A stretch of 64,000 nucleotides of DNA from Acidobacteriota bacterium (GTDB lineage: Bacteria > Acidobacteriota > Terriglobia > Terriglobales > SCQP01), in NCBI GenBank assembly GCA_021789895.1, contig JAJYIU010000011.1:1-64000 (forward strand), in the 5' to 3' direction. Numbering within the stretch: the stretch's first letter is position 1; every line of letters begins with the position of its first letter. The notes below the pieces were generated by a model that was not told where the DNA came from, did not search any database, and worked only from the letters and a program-made list of their open reading frames with translations. Below, piece by piece: positions 52,756 through 60,858 of this stretch. Made by a program: the position numbers and the translations under genes.

Positions 52756-53840
52756 CGGTTCACCACCACCCGCCACAAGTGCAGCAGGATTTGCAGTATC
52801 AGTCCGCCGATGATGAACGGGATGAAGATGCCATAAAACATCTTGACCCCGTAAACCAGCGGCGCATGCCGCAGGCTGGGGGCATAATGCCCCAGCCAGG
52901 CGGCGGGGAAATTGGCGGTCGCTCCGGGATGGCAGCGCTGGCAGGTCTTCAGCAGGTTGGCCTTGATCACCTTCGAGCCCGCTCCCGTCACCGGCGTGAT
53001 GTCGTGCACCCCGTGGCAATCGGTGCAGGTGGCGGTGAACTCGGCCGGGGTGATGTTTTCCTTGCGGTAGAGCGATGCCGTCATGCCGTGAAAATCGGCC
53101 AGGTAGGTGGTCAGCACCTGGGTCGAAATTTTGTACTTGGCCATCAACGCCGGATTGGCGTGGCAGCGGGCACAGAGCTGCGGAATATTCAAATGCCAGC
53201 TTCGGGCCAGCGGGTTGGCAATCGCGTGCGCTTGGTGGCAATCGGTGCAGACCGGAACGTCGGGGTTGCCGTCCACTAGCGCCCGGCCATGAACGCTGCG
53301 CAGGTAAACTTGCTCGATCTGGCCGTGGCATTTGCCGCAAGTGCGCGAAATCAGCGAGCGCGGCTGGTTGGGCGGCTGTATATCGTGCGCGCCGTGGCAA
53401 TCCACGCAAACCGGAGCATTGCGATTGCCCTTGGATAGGGTGGTGAAATGGATGCTGTCCAGCAGGCGGGTGTACTGCTCGAAATGGCAGTTCCGGCAGA
53501 CCTGGTAATAGGTCAGCGAGACGGCGCGGCGGTTGGGAAAGGGCCGGGGCGGATGCGGCGCCGTCGTGATATCGGTGTGGCAATCCACACAGGCGAGCTT
53601 GCCGCCGTGCACGGAATGCGCAAACTGGCGCGCATCCACATAGAGTGACAACGAGCTGCCGTCGCCCAGGCGCGTGGCAAAGCCGGCCTGGCCGTGGCAG
53701 GCCAGGCAAGTGGCGTTGGGAATTGCGCCCTGGGCCAGCGCCGTCGCCATTCCCAGCAGCCCCCAGCCCAGCGCCAGCCTGGCCAGGCGCGCCCCCCAAC
53801 GCCCGCTCGACGCCTTCTCCCTCTGCCTTGACTGCTGCAT
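52752..53840 (-). CDS. Nine-haem membrane-anchored cytochrome c
   Basis: The 362-residue product has a signal peptide (LARLALGWGLLGMATALAQ), nine CXXCH motifs (CLACH, CVDCH, CRNCH, CVDCH, CGKCH, CTDCH, CARCH, CTDCH, CQRCH) and a C-terminal transmembrane helix (FYGIFIPFIIGGLILQILLHLW). Nine c haems plus a b-type partner recall Geobacter CbcL, where both are one polypeptide; here they are split into two overlapping genes. It begins the operon cytochrome c, cytochrome b, haem-sensor kinase, regulator. An AGGGG sequence precedes the ATG. It is a distant paralogue of the 11-haem cytochrome at 46793. Confidence 0.92.
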   Translation of the reverse strand: MQQSRQREKASSGRWGARLARLALGWGLLGMATALAQGAIPNATCLACHGQAGFATRLGDGSSLSLYVDARQFAHSVHGGKLACVDCHTDITTAPHPPRPFPNRRAVSLTYYQVCRNCHFEQYTRLLDSIHFTTLSKGNRNAPVCVDCHGAHDIQPPNQPRSLISRTCGKCHGQIEQVYLRSVHGRALVDGNPDVPVCTDCHQAHAIANPLARSWHLNIPQLCARCHANPALMAKYKISTQVLTTYLADFHGMTASLYRKENITPAEFTATCTDCHGVHDITPVTGAGSKVIKANLLKTCQRCHPGATANFPAAWLGHYAPSLRHAPLVYGVKMFYGIFIPFIIGGLILQILLHLWRVVVNR

Positions 53841-53974
53841 ACGCCCCTGTAGGCAGCCTAGAAAAAATTCCTCGCCGCGGCTGTGAACACGGCGGGCTCA
53901 AGCGGTGACGGAAGTCACCCGGGCCCCGCCCGGCGCCCGCCGCCGTACGCTTACTTCCTTGCCGCGGCTTGCAT

Positions 53975-53988
53975 TACAATGCTGCCCA
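53975..53988 (+). promoter_or_regulatory. Leaderless-type -10 box for the POTRA gene
   Basis: TACAAT ends seven bases before the ATG at 53988, with no Shine-Dalgarno sequence, the same geometry as at the GH29 gene. A TTGCCG element lies 10 bases upstream of the -10, too close for a standard -35. Confidence 0.4.
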
Positions 53989-55295
53989 TGTCATCCCTGC
54001 CGATCCCCGCCCGTAGAAGCTTCCGGCGTGCGATCGTTCCGGCTCTGCCGCTGCTGTTGACCGCGGCGCTCGCGGCGCAGAAAATCACCGCGCTTCACGT
54101 ATTGGGCAGCCGCAGTTACACTCCGGCGCAGGTGGTCGCCGCCAGCGGCCTGCGCCTGGGCGAGCCCTTTTCCCCGGCGGTCGCTCAAGCCGCGGCCAAT
54201 CGGCTGGTCGCCACCGGCGTTTTCGCCAACGTGCATTTCTCCTACGCCGAAGACGCCGCCGGCGCCGCCATTACCCTGACCCTCGCCGACCAGCCGCGGT
54301 CCGCGCCCGTTCGCTTCGATAATTTTGTCTGGTTCACCCCGGCGCAACTGCAACAGGCGCTGGCTGCGATTCCGCTCTTCGATGGCCGGCTTCCGGAAAA
54401 TTCCGGCAGCCTGATCCAGAGGGTGACCGACCGGCTGCAGCAATTGCTCGCCGCCCAACAGTTGCCCGGCACGGTGGTTTCTTCGCTCCGCCAATTGGGG
54501 CCGGAAGACGTCTATGTGTTTCACGTTCAAAACGCGAAACTCGCAGCCGTGGCCTATAGCTTTCCCGGAGCCCCGGCCGGCTTGCTGCCGCTGCTCGAAC
54601 AGGCGGTGGCCGATTATGGCCCTCAAGCCGGGCTCGGCCGCGGCTATTCTGAGCTGGCGGTGGCCGCGTTTGCCCGCGGCACTTTACGGGAACTTTGCCG
54701 CCGTGAAGGCTACCTCGGGGCCCGCTTTTCCTCTCCCCGCGCGCGCCTGCTGCCAGGCTCTACCCGCGCCCTGACCGTGCTCTTGCCGCTCGCTGCCGGC
54801 CCGGTGTATCGTCTGGGCGGGATTCAATGCGCCGGATCGCCGGTCTTTCGTTGCGCTCAACTCCAGGCGGCGGTGCTGCGCCGGAGCGGGTTGCAACCTG
54901 GTGCGGTGGCCGATTACGGCCAACTGCAGCAGGGAATTCTCTCGCTCACCCCGCTTTATAAAAATCATGGCTACTTCAGCGTTCAAATTCGAACTAAGCC
55001 GCGCCTCGACGCAGCCGCCGCGATCGCCGATATCGAGCTCAAAATCCAGTCCGGCCCGCTCTATGCTTTTGGCCGCCTGCTGGTACGGGGCTGGGAACCG
55101 GCCATGGCGGCGAAAATCGCCGCCGCCTGGAAGCCCGCCCCCGGCCAGCCCTCCAACTCGAAATACCTGGTGCAGCTCGCGCAAAAATTGGGCTTGAATT
55201 TCCGCTATGAGCTGTCCGCCGACCCGCTGACGCGGCAGGTGAACATCGTCATTCAGCCCAGACGCCCGGCCTACGGTTCCACCGGATTGCCATGA
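53988..55295 (+). CDS. POTRA-repeat protein lacking an outer-membrane barrel
   Basis: The 435-residue product has a signal peptide (RRAIVPALPLLLTAALAAQ) followed by POTRA-like units. The first (ITALHVLGSRSYTPAQVVAASGL through FANVHFSYAED) is clear. Later ones include VYRLGGIQCAGSPVF and LYKNHGYFSVQIRTKP, as in BamA/TamA. The protein ends after a final POTRA-like segment without any beta-barrel (Omp85) domain, so it is a soluble or tethered periplasmic protein. It might be an accessory to BamA/TamA or an independent scaffold. The start at 53988 is favoured over 53979 by the -10 spacing described separately. It is divergent from the 9-haem cytochrome operon. Confidence 0.75.
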   Translation: MSSLPIPARRSFRRAIVPALPLLLTAALAAQKITALHVLGSRSYTPAQVVAASGLRLGEPFSPAVAQAAANRLVATGVFANVHFSYAEDAAGAAITLTLADQPRSAPVRFDNFVWFTPAQLQQALAAIPLFDGRLPENSGSLIQRVTDRLQQLLAAQQLPGTVVSSLRQLGPEDVYVFHVQNAKLAAVAYSFPGAPAGLLPLLEQAVADYGPQAGLGRGYSELAVAAFARGTLRELCRREGYLGARFSSPRARLLPGSTRALTVLLPLAAGPVYRLGGIQCAGSPVFRCAQLQAAVLRRSGLQPGAVADYGQLQQGILSLTPLYKNHGYFSVQIRTKPRLDAAAAIADIELKIQSGPLYAFGRLLVRGWEPAMAAKIAAAWKPAPGQPSNSKYLVQLAQKLGLNFRYELSADPLTRQVNIVIQPRRPAYGSTGLP

Positions 55296-55361
55296 AGTGG
55301 TTCTTTAAGCTTGTGTGGATAAGTTAATGATTTGATGGTTCATCGCTGGAGGACTGCAGGC

Positions 55362-55853
55362 ATGTTGAATCCCTATGCATCGTTACTCGGCAGCCGCCCT
55401 CCTTTGGCGGTGATTGCCGCCACCGCGGGCCAACTGCAGGCGCTGGCGGCCCGCCTGGGCCCGTCCGGCCTGGAGCAGCCGCGCGCGCCGGGCAAATGGA
55501 CCGCGCGCCAGATCTTCAGCCATCTCGCCGACTGCGAAATCGCTTTCGGCTTTCGCTTGCGCCAGGCCGTGGCCGAAGAGCGCCATACCATACAGCCCTT
55601 CGACCAGGATCTCTGGGCCCGCGGCTATGCCCATACCCGCGCCGAAGCCGCGCTGGCGGCGTTTCTCGCCTTGCGGCAATGGAATGTCGAATTCATCGAG
55701 CGCCTGGCACCGGCGCAACTGGCAAAAAAAGTCATGCATCCGGATCGCGGCGAGATGACCGTCGCCGTCATCGTGGAGACCATGGCCGGCCACGACCTCA
55801 ACCACCTCGCTCAGCTCGAGACCATCGCCGCGCGGCCTCCGGCAGCGAAATAG
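55362..55853 (+). CDS. DinB/YfiT-like metal-dependent protein
   Basis: The 163-residue product is a four-helix-bundle DinB superfamily protein. The metal-binding histidines are visible in RQIFSHLADCE and in MAGHDLNHLAQLE, the typical three-His arrangement. PGKWTARQ before the first histidine is also typical. DinB-like proteins include thiol transferases (YfiT, bacillithiol-linked) and many with unknown substrate. No thiol-pathway neighbour is present. The ATG at 55362 is preferred over 55332 because CTGGAGGA lies about nine bases before it. Confidence 0.85.
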   Translation: MLNPYASLLGSRPPLAVIAATAGQLQALAARLGPSGLEQPRAPGKWTARQIFSHLADCEIAFGFRLRQAVAEERHTIQPFDQDLWARGYAHTRAEAALAAFLALRQWNVEFIERLAPAQLAKKVMHPDRGEMTVAVIVETMAGHDLNHLAQLETIAARPPAAK

Positions 55854-56009
55854 AAATCATGGCAGGTCCGGCTTTATAGCTTGAGTTCCGGATGTGCTTT
55901 GCGTATCCAGCGCTCAACCTGATCGCGCAGATCTGAGGCGAACTCTGCCATCTGATTGCGGCTGGATGGGCGTGATCTGCCTATCTCGCTCTTTGCCGCT
56001 GGTGAAGCG

Positions 56010-56025
56010 TATAATTTCCCCCTTA
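56010..56025 (+). promoter_or_regulatory. Perfect -10 box next to the GH30 start codon
   Basis: The consensus hexamer TATAAT (56010-56015) lies nine bases before the ATG with no Shine-Dalgarno sequence. Transcription would start within a few bases of the ATG, giving a leaderless or nearly leaderless mRNA. TTGCCG lies 11 bases further upstream. Confidence 0.5.
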
Positions 56026-57488
56026 TGGTTCGCTCCACCCGCCGACGTTTTCTGAAATTTTCCGCCGCCACCACCGCCGCCGCCGGGCTCGCCAATCCGC
56101 TTTCTGCGGCGCAGCCCGCCGCCGCCCAGCCCGGAGATAGCGTCCCCGCGCCTTCAGGCGCCATCGCCTGGCGCATCACCGACCCGGCGCGCCGCTATGC
56201 CGCCGCCGCCGGGCTGCACTGGCGGCCGGCCGCCGCCGCCGCCGCTCCCTCCCCTTCCGCGGAGATCACCCTCTACCCGCACTGGCGCCAGCAGGAAATC
56301 CTCGGCTTTGGCGCGGCCATGACCGACGCCGCCTGCTACAACCTGGCGCAGATGCCGCCCGCGGCCCGCGATCATCTGCTGCACACTTTCTTCTCGCCCG
56401 GCGAGATGAATTTCAGCGTCTGCCGCGCCTGCGTCGGCTCCAGCGACTATTCGCGCACCCTCTACAGCTTCGACGAAGGCGAGCCCGATCCCACCCTGGC
56501 GCGTTTCTCCATCGCCCACGACCAGGCCTACATCTTGCCCATGCTGCGCCGCGCCCGCGCCCTGCAGCCCGATTTATTCCTCCTCGCCTCGCCCTGGAGC
56601 CCGCCCGGTTGGATGAAAGACAATAACTCGATGAAGGGCGGCACCATCCGCCGCCACCTGCTGCCGGTGTACGCGCAATATATCGTCAAATTCCTGCAGG
56701 CCTACCGCGCTGCCGGGGTCGAAATCAACGCCGTCTCGCCGCAGAACGAGGTGGATACCGATCAGGACGGCGCGATGCCCGCCTGCCTTTTTCCCCAGGA
56801 AATCGAAGTCGGCTACGTCAGTCAATTTCTAGGCCCGGCCATACGCCGCGCCGGCCTTCCCACCGCCATCTGGCTGATTGACCACAACTACAACCTCTGG
56901 GGCCGGGCCATCTGCGAGCTGGACGATCCCGAGGTCCGCCGCTATGCGGATTCCATCGCCTGGCATGGCTACGTCGGCCGCCCGGAATGGATGCAGAAGG
57001 TTGCCGCCGTCCACCGCGAGGTGAAGATGTATTGGACCGAGGGCGGGCCCGACTACACCGCCCCCGATTACGCCACCGACTGGGCGCGCTGGAGCCACAC
57101 CTTCACCGGCGTGCTGCGCAATGGCCCGCGCTGCATCATCGCCTGGAACCTGGTGCTCGACGAGCGCGGCCGCCCCAACATCGGCCCGTTCAGTTGCGGC
57201 GGCGTGGTAACGGTGAACTCCGCCAGTAAAAAAGTCAGCCCCAGCGGGCAGTATTGGGCCTTCAATCACTACTCCCGGGCGATACGCCGCGGCGCGCGCA
57301 TCCTCGGCTCGGAAGGCGCCGGGCCGGGCGTGGATCACCTCGCCGCGCTCAATCCGGACGGCCAATATGCCCTGGTGTTGACCAACCCCACCACCGCCGC
57401 GCGCCCGCTGCGACTGCGCCTGGGCGCCGCCGCCGCCGAGCTGACGCTGCCGCCCGACTCGGTTTCGACCCTGACCTGGGGTGAGTAA
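56025..57488 (+). CDS. Tat-exported GH30 glucosylceramidase-like hydrolase
   Basis: The 487-residue product begins with a textbook twin-arginine signal (STRRRFLKFSAATTAAAGLA), so it should be exported folded. The mature enzyme is a GH30 barrel with a beta-sandwich. QEILGFGAAMTDAACYNL is the family start motif. The acid/base is Glu242 in SPQNEVD and the nucleophile is Glu339 in MYWTEGGPDY. The C-terminal SKKVSPSGQYWAFNHYSRAIR and beta-strands fit subfamily 1. Likely substrates are beta-glucosides or beta-1,6-glucans. The longer ORF start in the track is rejected because the Tat motif and -10 box point to 56025. The gene converges with a hypothetical gene 12 bases away. Confidence 0.92.
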   Translation: MVRSTRRRFLKFSAATTAAAGLANPLSAAQPAAAQPGDSVPAPSGAIAWRITDPARRYAAAAGLHWRPAAAAAAPSPSAEITLYPHWRQQEILGFGAAMTDAACYNLAQMPPAARDHLLHTFFSPGEMNFSVCRACVGSSDYSRTLYSFDEGEPDPTLARFSIAHDQAYILPMLRRARALQPDLFLLASPWSPPGWMKDNNSMKGGTIRRHLLPVYAQYIVKFLQAYRAAGVEINAVSPQNEVDTDQDGAMPACLFPQEIEVGYVSQFLGPAIRRAGLPTAIWLIDHNYNLWGRAICELDDPEVRRYADSIAWHGYVGRPEWMQKVAAVHREVKMYWTEGGPDYTAPDYATDWARWSHTFTGVLRNGPRCIIAWNLVLDERGRPNIGPFSCGGVVTVNSASKKVSPSGQYWAFNHYSRAIRRGARILGSEGAGPGVDHLAALNPDGQYALVLTNPTTAARPLRLRLGAAAAELTLPPDSVSTLTWGE

Positions 57489-57500
57489 AAATATTCCATT

Positions 57501-58094
57501 TCATTCGGTAAGCAAAATTCGTCTAAATTTTCCATCTTTCCAATAAAACCCTATATCGGCCGCTTCCAGGGCCGCATAGTCGATCAGATCATATTGAATG
57601 TGAATGACTTCATCTCGTTCTGCCGATTCATATTTGCCGGCGTGGAATACCTCGACAACCATTACATGGGCAGACATCTCAGTAGCTGGAATCAACACAT
57701 GGAGCTTGAATTCTTTCCTTTTCCATCGGAAAACCAGTGCAAGTGCGGCAATATATCTAGCATTTCCCAACATCTTGACCAGTGAGACTGCATAACCTGT
57801 GATGCCAGGGCCAAATTTACCTCTGGCTAATCCAGGGCATTGGTTTGGACGCGTATGCTGCCATATGACTTGATCGTCAGACACAAGATCTTTCAGCCCG
57901 ACTATGTGCATACCGGGGAAACGTTTTGCGATTAACTTCAGTGCCGCCGGCGGCAATTTGCAACCGGCCCTTGCGGGAACTTTACCGGCAGCATGAAGCC
58001 ATGAAACGTTCGGAGCTTTGGCATGAAGGCATAACGAGAATGCCGGAATCGCTAGCAGCCATGCAAAAAGCACCCACATGGTTTTCAATCTCAT
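57501..58094 (-). CDS. Hypothetical exported protein, lower GC
   Basis: The 197-residue product has a signal peptide (MWVLFAWLLAIPAFSLCLHA) and a mature part with scattered aromatic and charged residues and two cysteines (AGCKLPPAALKLIAKRFPG, RPNQCPGLARGKFG). I recognise no family. The pattern GYAVSLVKMLGNARYIAALALVF, FKLHVLIP and a final GFYWKDGKFRRILLTE suggests a small beta-rich domain. GC content is well below the surrounding genes. The ATG lies eight bases after the pyruvate kinase stop on the same strand, so it may be cotranscribed. The composition suggests later acquisition. Confidence 0.6.
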   Translation of the reverse strand: MRLKTMWVLFAWLLAIPAFSLCLHAKAPNVSWLHAAGKVPARAGCKLPPAALKLIAKRFPGMHIVGLKDLVSDDQVIWQHTRPNQCPGLARGKFGPGITGYAVSLVKMLGNARYIAALALVFRWKRKEFKLHVLIPATEMSAHVMVVEVFHAGKYESAERDEVIHIQYDLIDYAALEAADIGFYWKDGKFRRILLTE

Positions 58095-58102
58095 AGCAAT
58101 TT

Positions 58103-59554
58103 CTAGTTATCCGCTTCCGTCCCCCGCCCGGCCGCTTCCGCCTTGAGGATTTTCATCAGGTTGGTGCGCCCGGGAACGCCGTAGGGCGCGCCGGCGACCA
58201 GCGCGAAGGCCGCGCCCGGCGCCAGGCAGCCGGCGGCCAGCAGCCGCGCCTCGGCGCGGGTGATCATCTCGTCGGTAGAGGCGATTTCGGGCAGCGAAAG
58301 CGGCGTCACGCCCCAATACAGCGCCATGCGGTCGCGGGTGCGCGGGTTGGGCGTCAGCGCGTAAATCGGACACGGCGGGCGATAGCCGCTGAGCAGCCGC
58401 GCGGTCGAGCCGGTCTGGGTGAAGGCGGCAATCGCGTCCAGCGGCAGGGCGGCGGCCGCCTGCGCCGCTGCCGCCGCGATCGCCTCCGGAATCGAGCCCG
58501 AGGGCATCGCCGGCGCCAGCGCCGGCGCGAGCTTTTCCGCTTCCACGATCAGACGCTCGAGCACCCGCACCGCCTCGACTGGATACTCTCCGCTGGCGGT
58601 CTCTTCCGAAAGCATCAGCGCGTCGGAGCCGTCCAGCACGGCGTTGACCACGTCGCTGGCTTCGGCGCGCGTCGGGCGCGGCTGCCGCGTCATCGAAACC
58701 AGCATCTGCGTCGCGGTGATCACCGGCATTCGCCGCCGGCGGGCGGCGCGTATGATGTTTTTCTGGATCGCCGGCACCTGCTCCAGCGGCAGCTCCACGC
58801 CCAGGTCGCCGCGCGCCACCATCACCCCGTCGGCGGCGGCCAGTATTTCGTCCAGGTGCTCGAGCGCCTGCGGCTTCTCCAGCTTCGCCACCACCGCCGT
58901 ATCCAGCCCCCGGCCCTGGTGGCGTCCCGCCCAGTAGCGCATGCGCTCGCGCAGCAGCCGCAGGTCGCGCGCGCTGCGTATGAACGAGAGCGCAATCGCA
59001 TCCAACCCCTGCTCCAGGCCGAATTCGAGGTCGGCGAAATCCTTTTCGCTCAGCGCCGGAATCTCCAGCCCGCCGCCGGGCAAATTGATGCCCTTGCGCT
59101 CGCCCAGCAGCCCGCCGGTCACCACCTCGCACTCCACCCCGCCGGCGCAGGTCTGGAGCACGCGCAGCTCGAACGCGCCGTCTGCCAGCAGCACTGCGTC
59201 GCCGGAGTGCAGGTGCGGGCTGAGATCGAAGCTGGTCGGAAGCCGCGCGGCGTTGCCCGGGGCGCTGTCCATCACCAGCGCCACTCGCGCCCCCGGCTCC
59301 AGCCGCACCGGTTGATGATCTTCCAGCAGCCCGATGCGCAGCTTCGGCCCGGCCAGGTCCTGCAGCACCGCGATCGGACGGTCGAGCACGCGCGCCGCCT
59401 CCCGCACTCGCTGCAGCAGCCCGGCGTGATAAGCATGGTCGCCATGCGAAAAATTCAGCCGCGCCACGTCCATCCCGGCTTCCATCAGCGCCCGAATGCG
59501 CTCCGGAGTATCGCTGGCCGGTCCCAGCGTGCATACGATTTTGGCGCGCCGCAT
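58103..59554 (-). CDS. pyk: Pyruvate kinase
   Basis: The 483-residue glycolytic enzyme converts phosphoenolpyruvate and ADP to pyruvate and ATP. Conserved parts include KIVCTLGPASDTPERI, MDVARLNFSHGDH, LQDLAGPKLRIG, the substrate region VMVARGDLGVELPLEQVP, ITATQMLVSM, and SDVVNAVLDGSDALMLSEETASGEYP. The signature Lys/Glu cluster (IDLPALSEKDFADLEF-like) is also present. Length fits type I or II enzymes without the extra C-terminal PEP-utiliser domain. TACTCT lies six bases before the ATG, so a leaderless start is possible, but there is no clear -35. It may be followed by the low-GC hypothetical gene in one transcript. Confidence 0.96.
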   Translation of the reverse strand: MRRAKIVCTLGPASDTPERIRALMEAGMDVARLNFSHGDHAYHAGLLQRVREAARVLDRPIAVLQDLAGPKLRIGLLEDHQPVRLEPGARVALVMDSAPGNAARLPTSFDLSPHLHSGDAVLLADGAFELRVLQTCAGGVECEVVTGGLLGERKGINLPGGGLEIPALSEKDFADLEFGLEQGLDAIALSFIRSARDLRLLRERMRYWAGRHQGRGLDTAVVAKLEKPQALEHLDEILAAADGVMVARGDLGVELPLEQVPAIQKNIIRAARRRRMPVITATQMLVSMTRQPRPTRAEASDVVNAVLDGSDALMLSEETASGEYPVEAVRVLERLIVEAEKLAPALAPAMPSGSIPEAIAAAAAQAAAALPLDAIAAFTQTGSTARLLSGYRPPCPIYALTPNPRTRDRMALYWGVTPLSLPEIASTDEMITRAEARLLAAGCLAPGAAFALVAGAPYGVPGRTNLMKILKAEAAGRGTEADN

Positions 59555-59683
59555 ATTTCGAGAGTACCAGCCCTAAGCCGCTCCGTTGCGCCGGGCGCCG
59601 GGAATCGCGCCGCCCCTGCCAGCCTCTGCGCCGCGCGGTTCTTGTACACTATGGATAACCCGCCCGAAGATGAGGACTCCGCC

Positions 59684-60739
59684 ATGCTCCGAAGCCGCTT
59701 TCTGTTCTGCATGTTGTTGTGTAGCGTTGGCGCGCTGCCGTTAGCGGCCCAAAGCAGTGCCCCGGCCCTTGCCGCCAGCCACCGCCCGCGGCGGCATTTT
59801 CGTTTTCGCTATGCCGTGGTCATATCCAATCCGCATCCCGGCGCGCAACTCCGCATCTGGATTCCGGCGGCGCACAGCGACCGCAGCCAGCGCGTGCGCG
59901 TGATCAGCGCCACCGGCAGCCTGCCGCTGCGGCTATACCGCCAGCCGGAATATGGCAACCGGGTCTGGTACGCGCAGACGCGCCGCGCCCCGGCCGGCAA
60001 GCTGCGCTTCAACTTCGTTTACGACGTGCTGCGCTACCGCGATGACCGGCTGATCGGCCGCGCCGCGCCCGCGGCGCGCATACAGGCCACGGCGCTGCCG
60101 CTGTCGGTGCGCCCCTACCTGCTGCCCAATCGCCTGGTGCCGGTCAACGGCCTGCCCGCCCGCCTGGCGCGCGCCGCCACCGCCGGCCAGACCACTCCTT
60201 TGGCCAAAGCCCATGCCCTGTATGCCTACGTGCTGCATCATATGACCTATTCGAAAACCGGCACCGGCTGGGGACACGGCAACGCTCTCTACGCCTGCAC
60301 CGCCCATCACGGCAATTGCACCGATTTCCATTCCCTGTTCATGGCCATGGCGCGCTCGCAGGGCATCCCGGTGCGCTTTTATATCGGCTTCCCGCTGCCC
60401 TCCCATCAGGACGGCGGCCTGATCGGCGGCTATCATTGCTGGGTCAACTTCTACATCCACGGCCTGGGCTGGCTGCCGGCCGATATCTCCGAAGCCTGGC
60501 TGCATCCCCGCAACGCGCGCTTCTTTTTCGGCAACCTCGACGCCAACCGCGTGCGCTTCACCGCCGGCCGCGACCTTGTCCTGCGCCCGCGCCAGCAGGG
60601 CCCGCCGCTGAACTATTTCGTTTATCCCTACGTCGAGCGCAACGGCCGCCCCGATGCCCAGGTCAGCGACCGCTTTCATTTTCACGATCTCGCCGCGCCG
60701 CGGACTGCCTCGCTCGCCCGGCGCAAGCTCTCGCGCTGA
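59684..60739 (+). CDS. Exported transglutaminase-like protein
   Basis: The 351-residue product has a signal peptide (FLFCMLLCSVGALPLAAQS), an N-terminal beta-rich region (FRYAVVISNPHPGAQLRIWIPA) and a transglutaminase-like cysteine protease core. The complete triad is visible: Cys212 in HHGNCTDFHSLF, His251 in GGYHCWVNFY and Asp267 in LPADISEAW. Relatives act as proteases or amidases on envelope peptides, and the exact substrate is unknown. The ORF in the track runs back through pyk in another frame. The ATG at 59684 is preferred over 59651 because GAGGA lies about nine bases before it and it starts the signal peptide. TACACT upstream is a possible -10. Confidence 0.85.
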   Translation: MLRSRFLFCMLLCSVGALPLAAQSSAPALAASHRPRRHFRFRYAVVISNPHPGAQLRIWIPAAHSDRSQRVRVISATGSLPLRLYRQPEYGNRVWYAQTRRAPAGKLRFNFVYDVLRYRDDRLIGRAAPAARIQATALPLSVRPYLLPNRLVPVNGLPARLARAATAGQTTPLAKAHALYAYVLHHMTYSKTGTGWGHGNALYACTAHHGNCTDFHSLFMAMARSQGIPVRFYIGFPLPSHQDGGLIGGYHCWVNFYIHGLGWLPADISEAWLHPRNARFFFGNLDANRVRFTAGRDLVLRPRQQGPPLNYFVYPYVERNGRPDAQVSDRFHFHDLAAPRTASLARRKLSR

Positions 60740-60858
60740 CCGGGCGGCGCGGTTTTTGCCACCGTTCGCCGGCGGCGCGCATCGCATCTGCAGCCGGCGG
60801 ATTGGGCCATCAAAACGGCTCAGCTTCCGGCAATTCTCTTGAACGAGGACTTGCAGCC

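Noticed and set aside
52756-53901. Upstream part of the 627-residue minus-strand ORF
   Set aside because: It runs through the 9-haem cytochrome gene in another frame. The cytochrome b starts at the GTG at 52755.
55874-56179. Minus-strand 101-residue ORF as an intact gene
   Set aside because: Its first half is antisense to the Tat signal of GH30. At most the C-terminal part is a remnant, noted as a weak finding.
58107-59534. Minus-strand 475-residue ORF
   Set aside because: A frame-shifted shadow of pyruvate kinase, rich in Gly/Arg/Ala without motifs.
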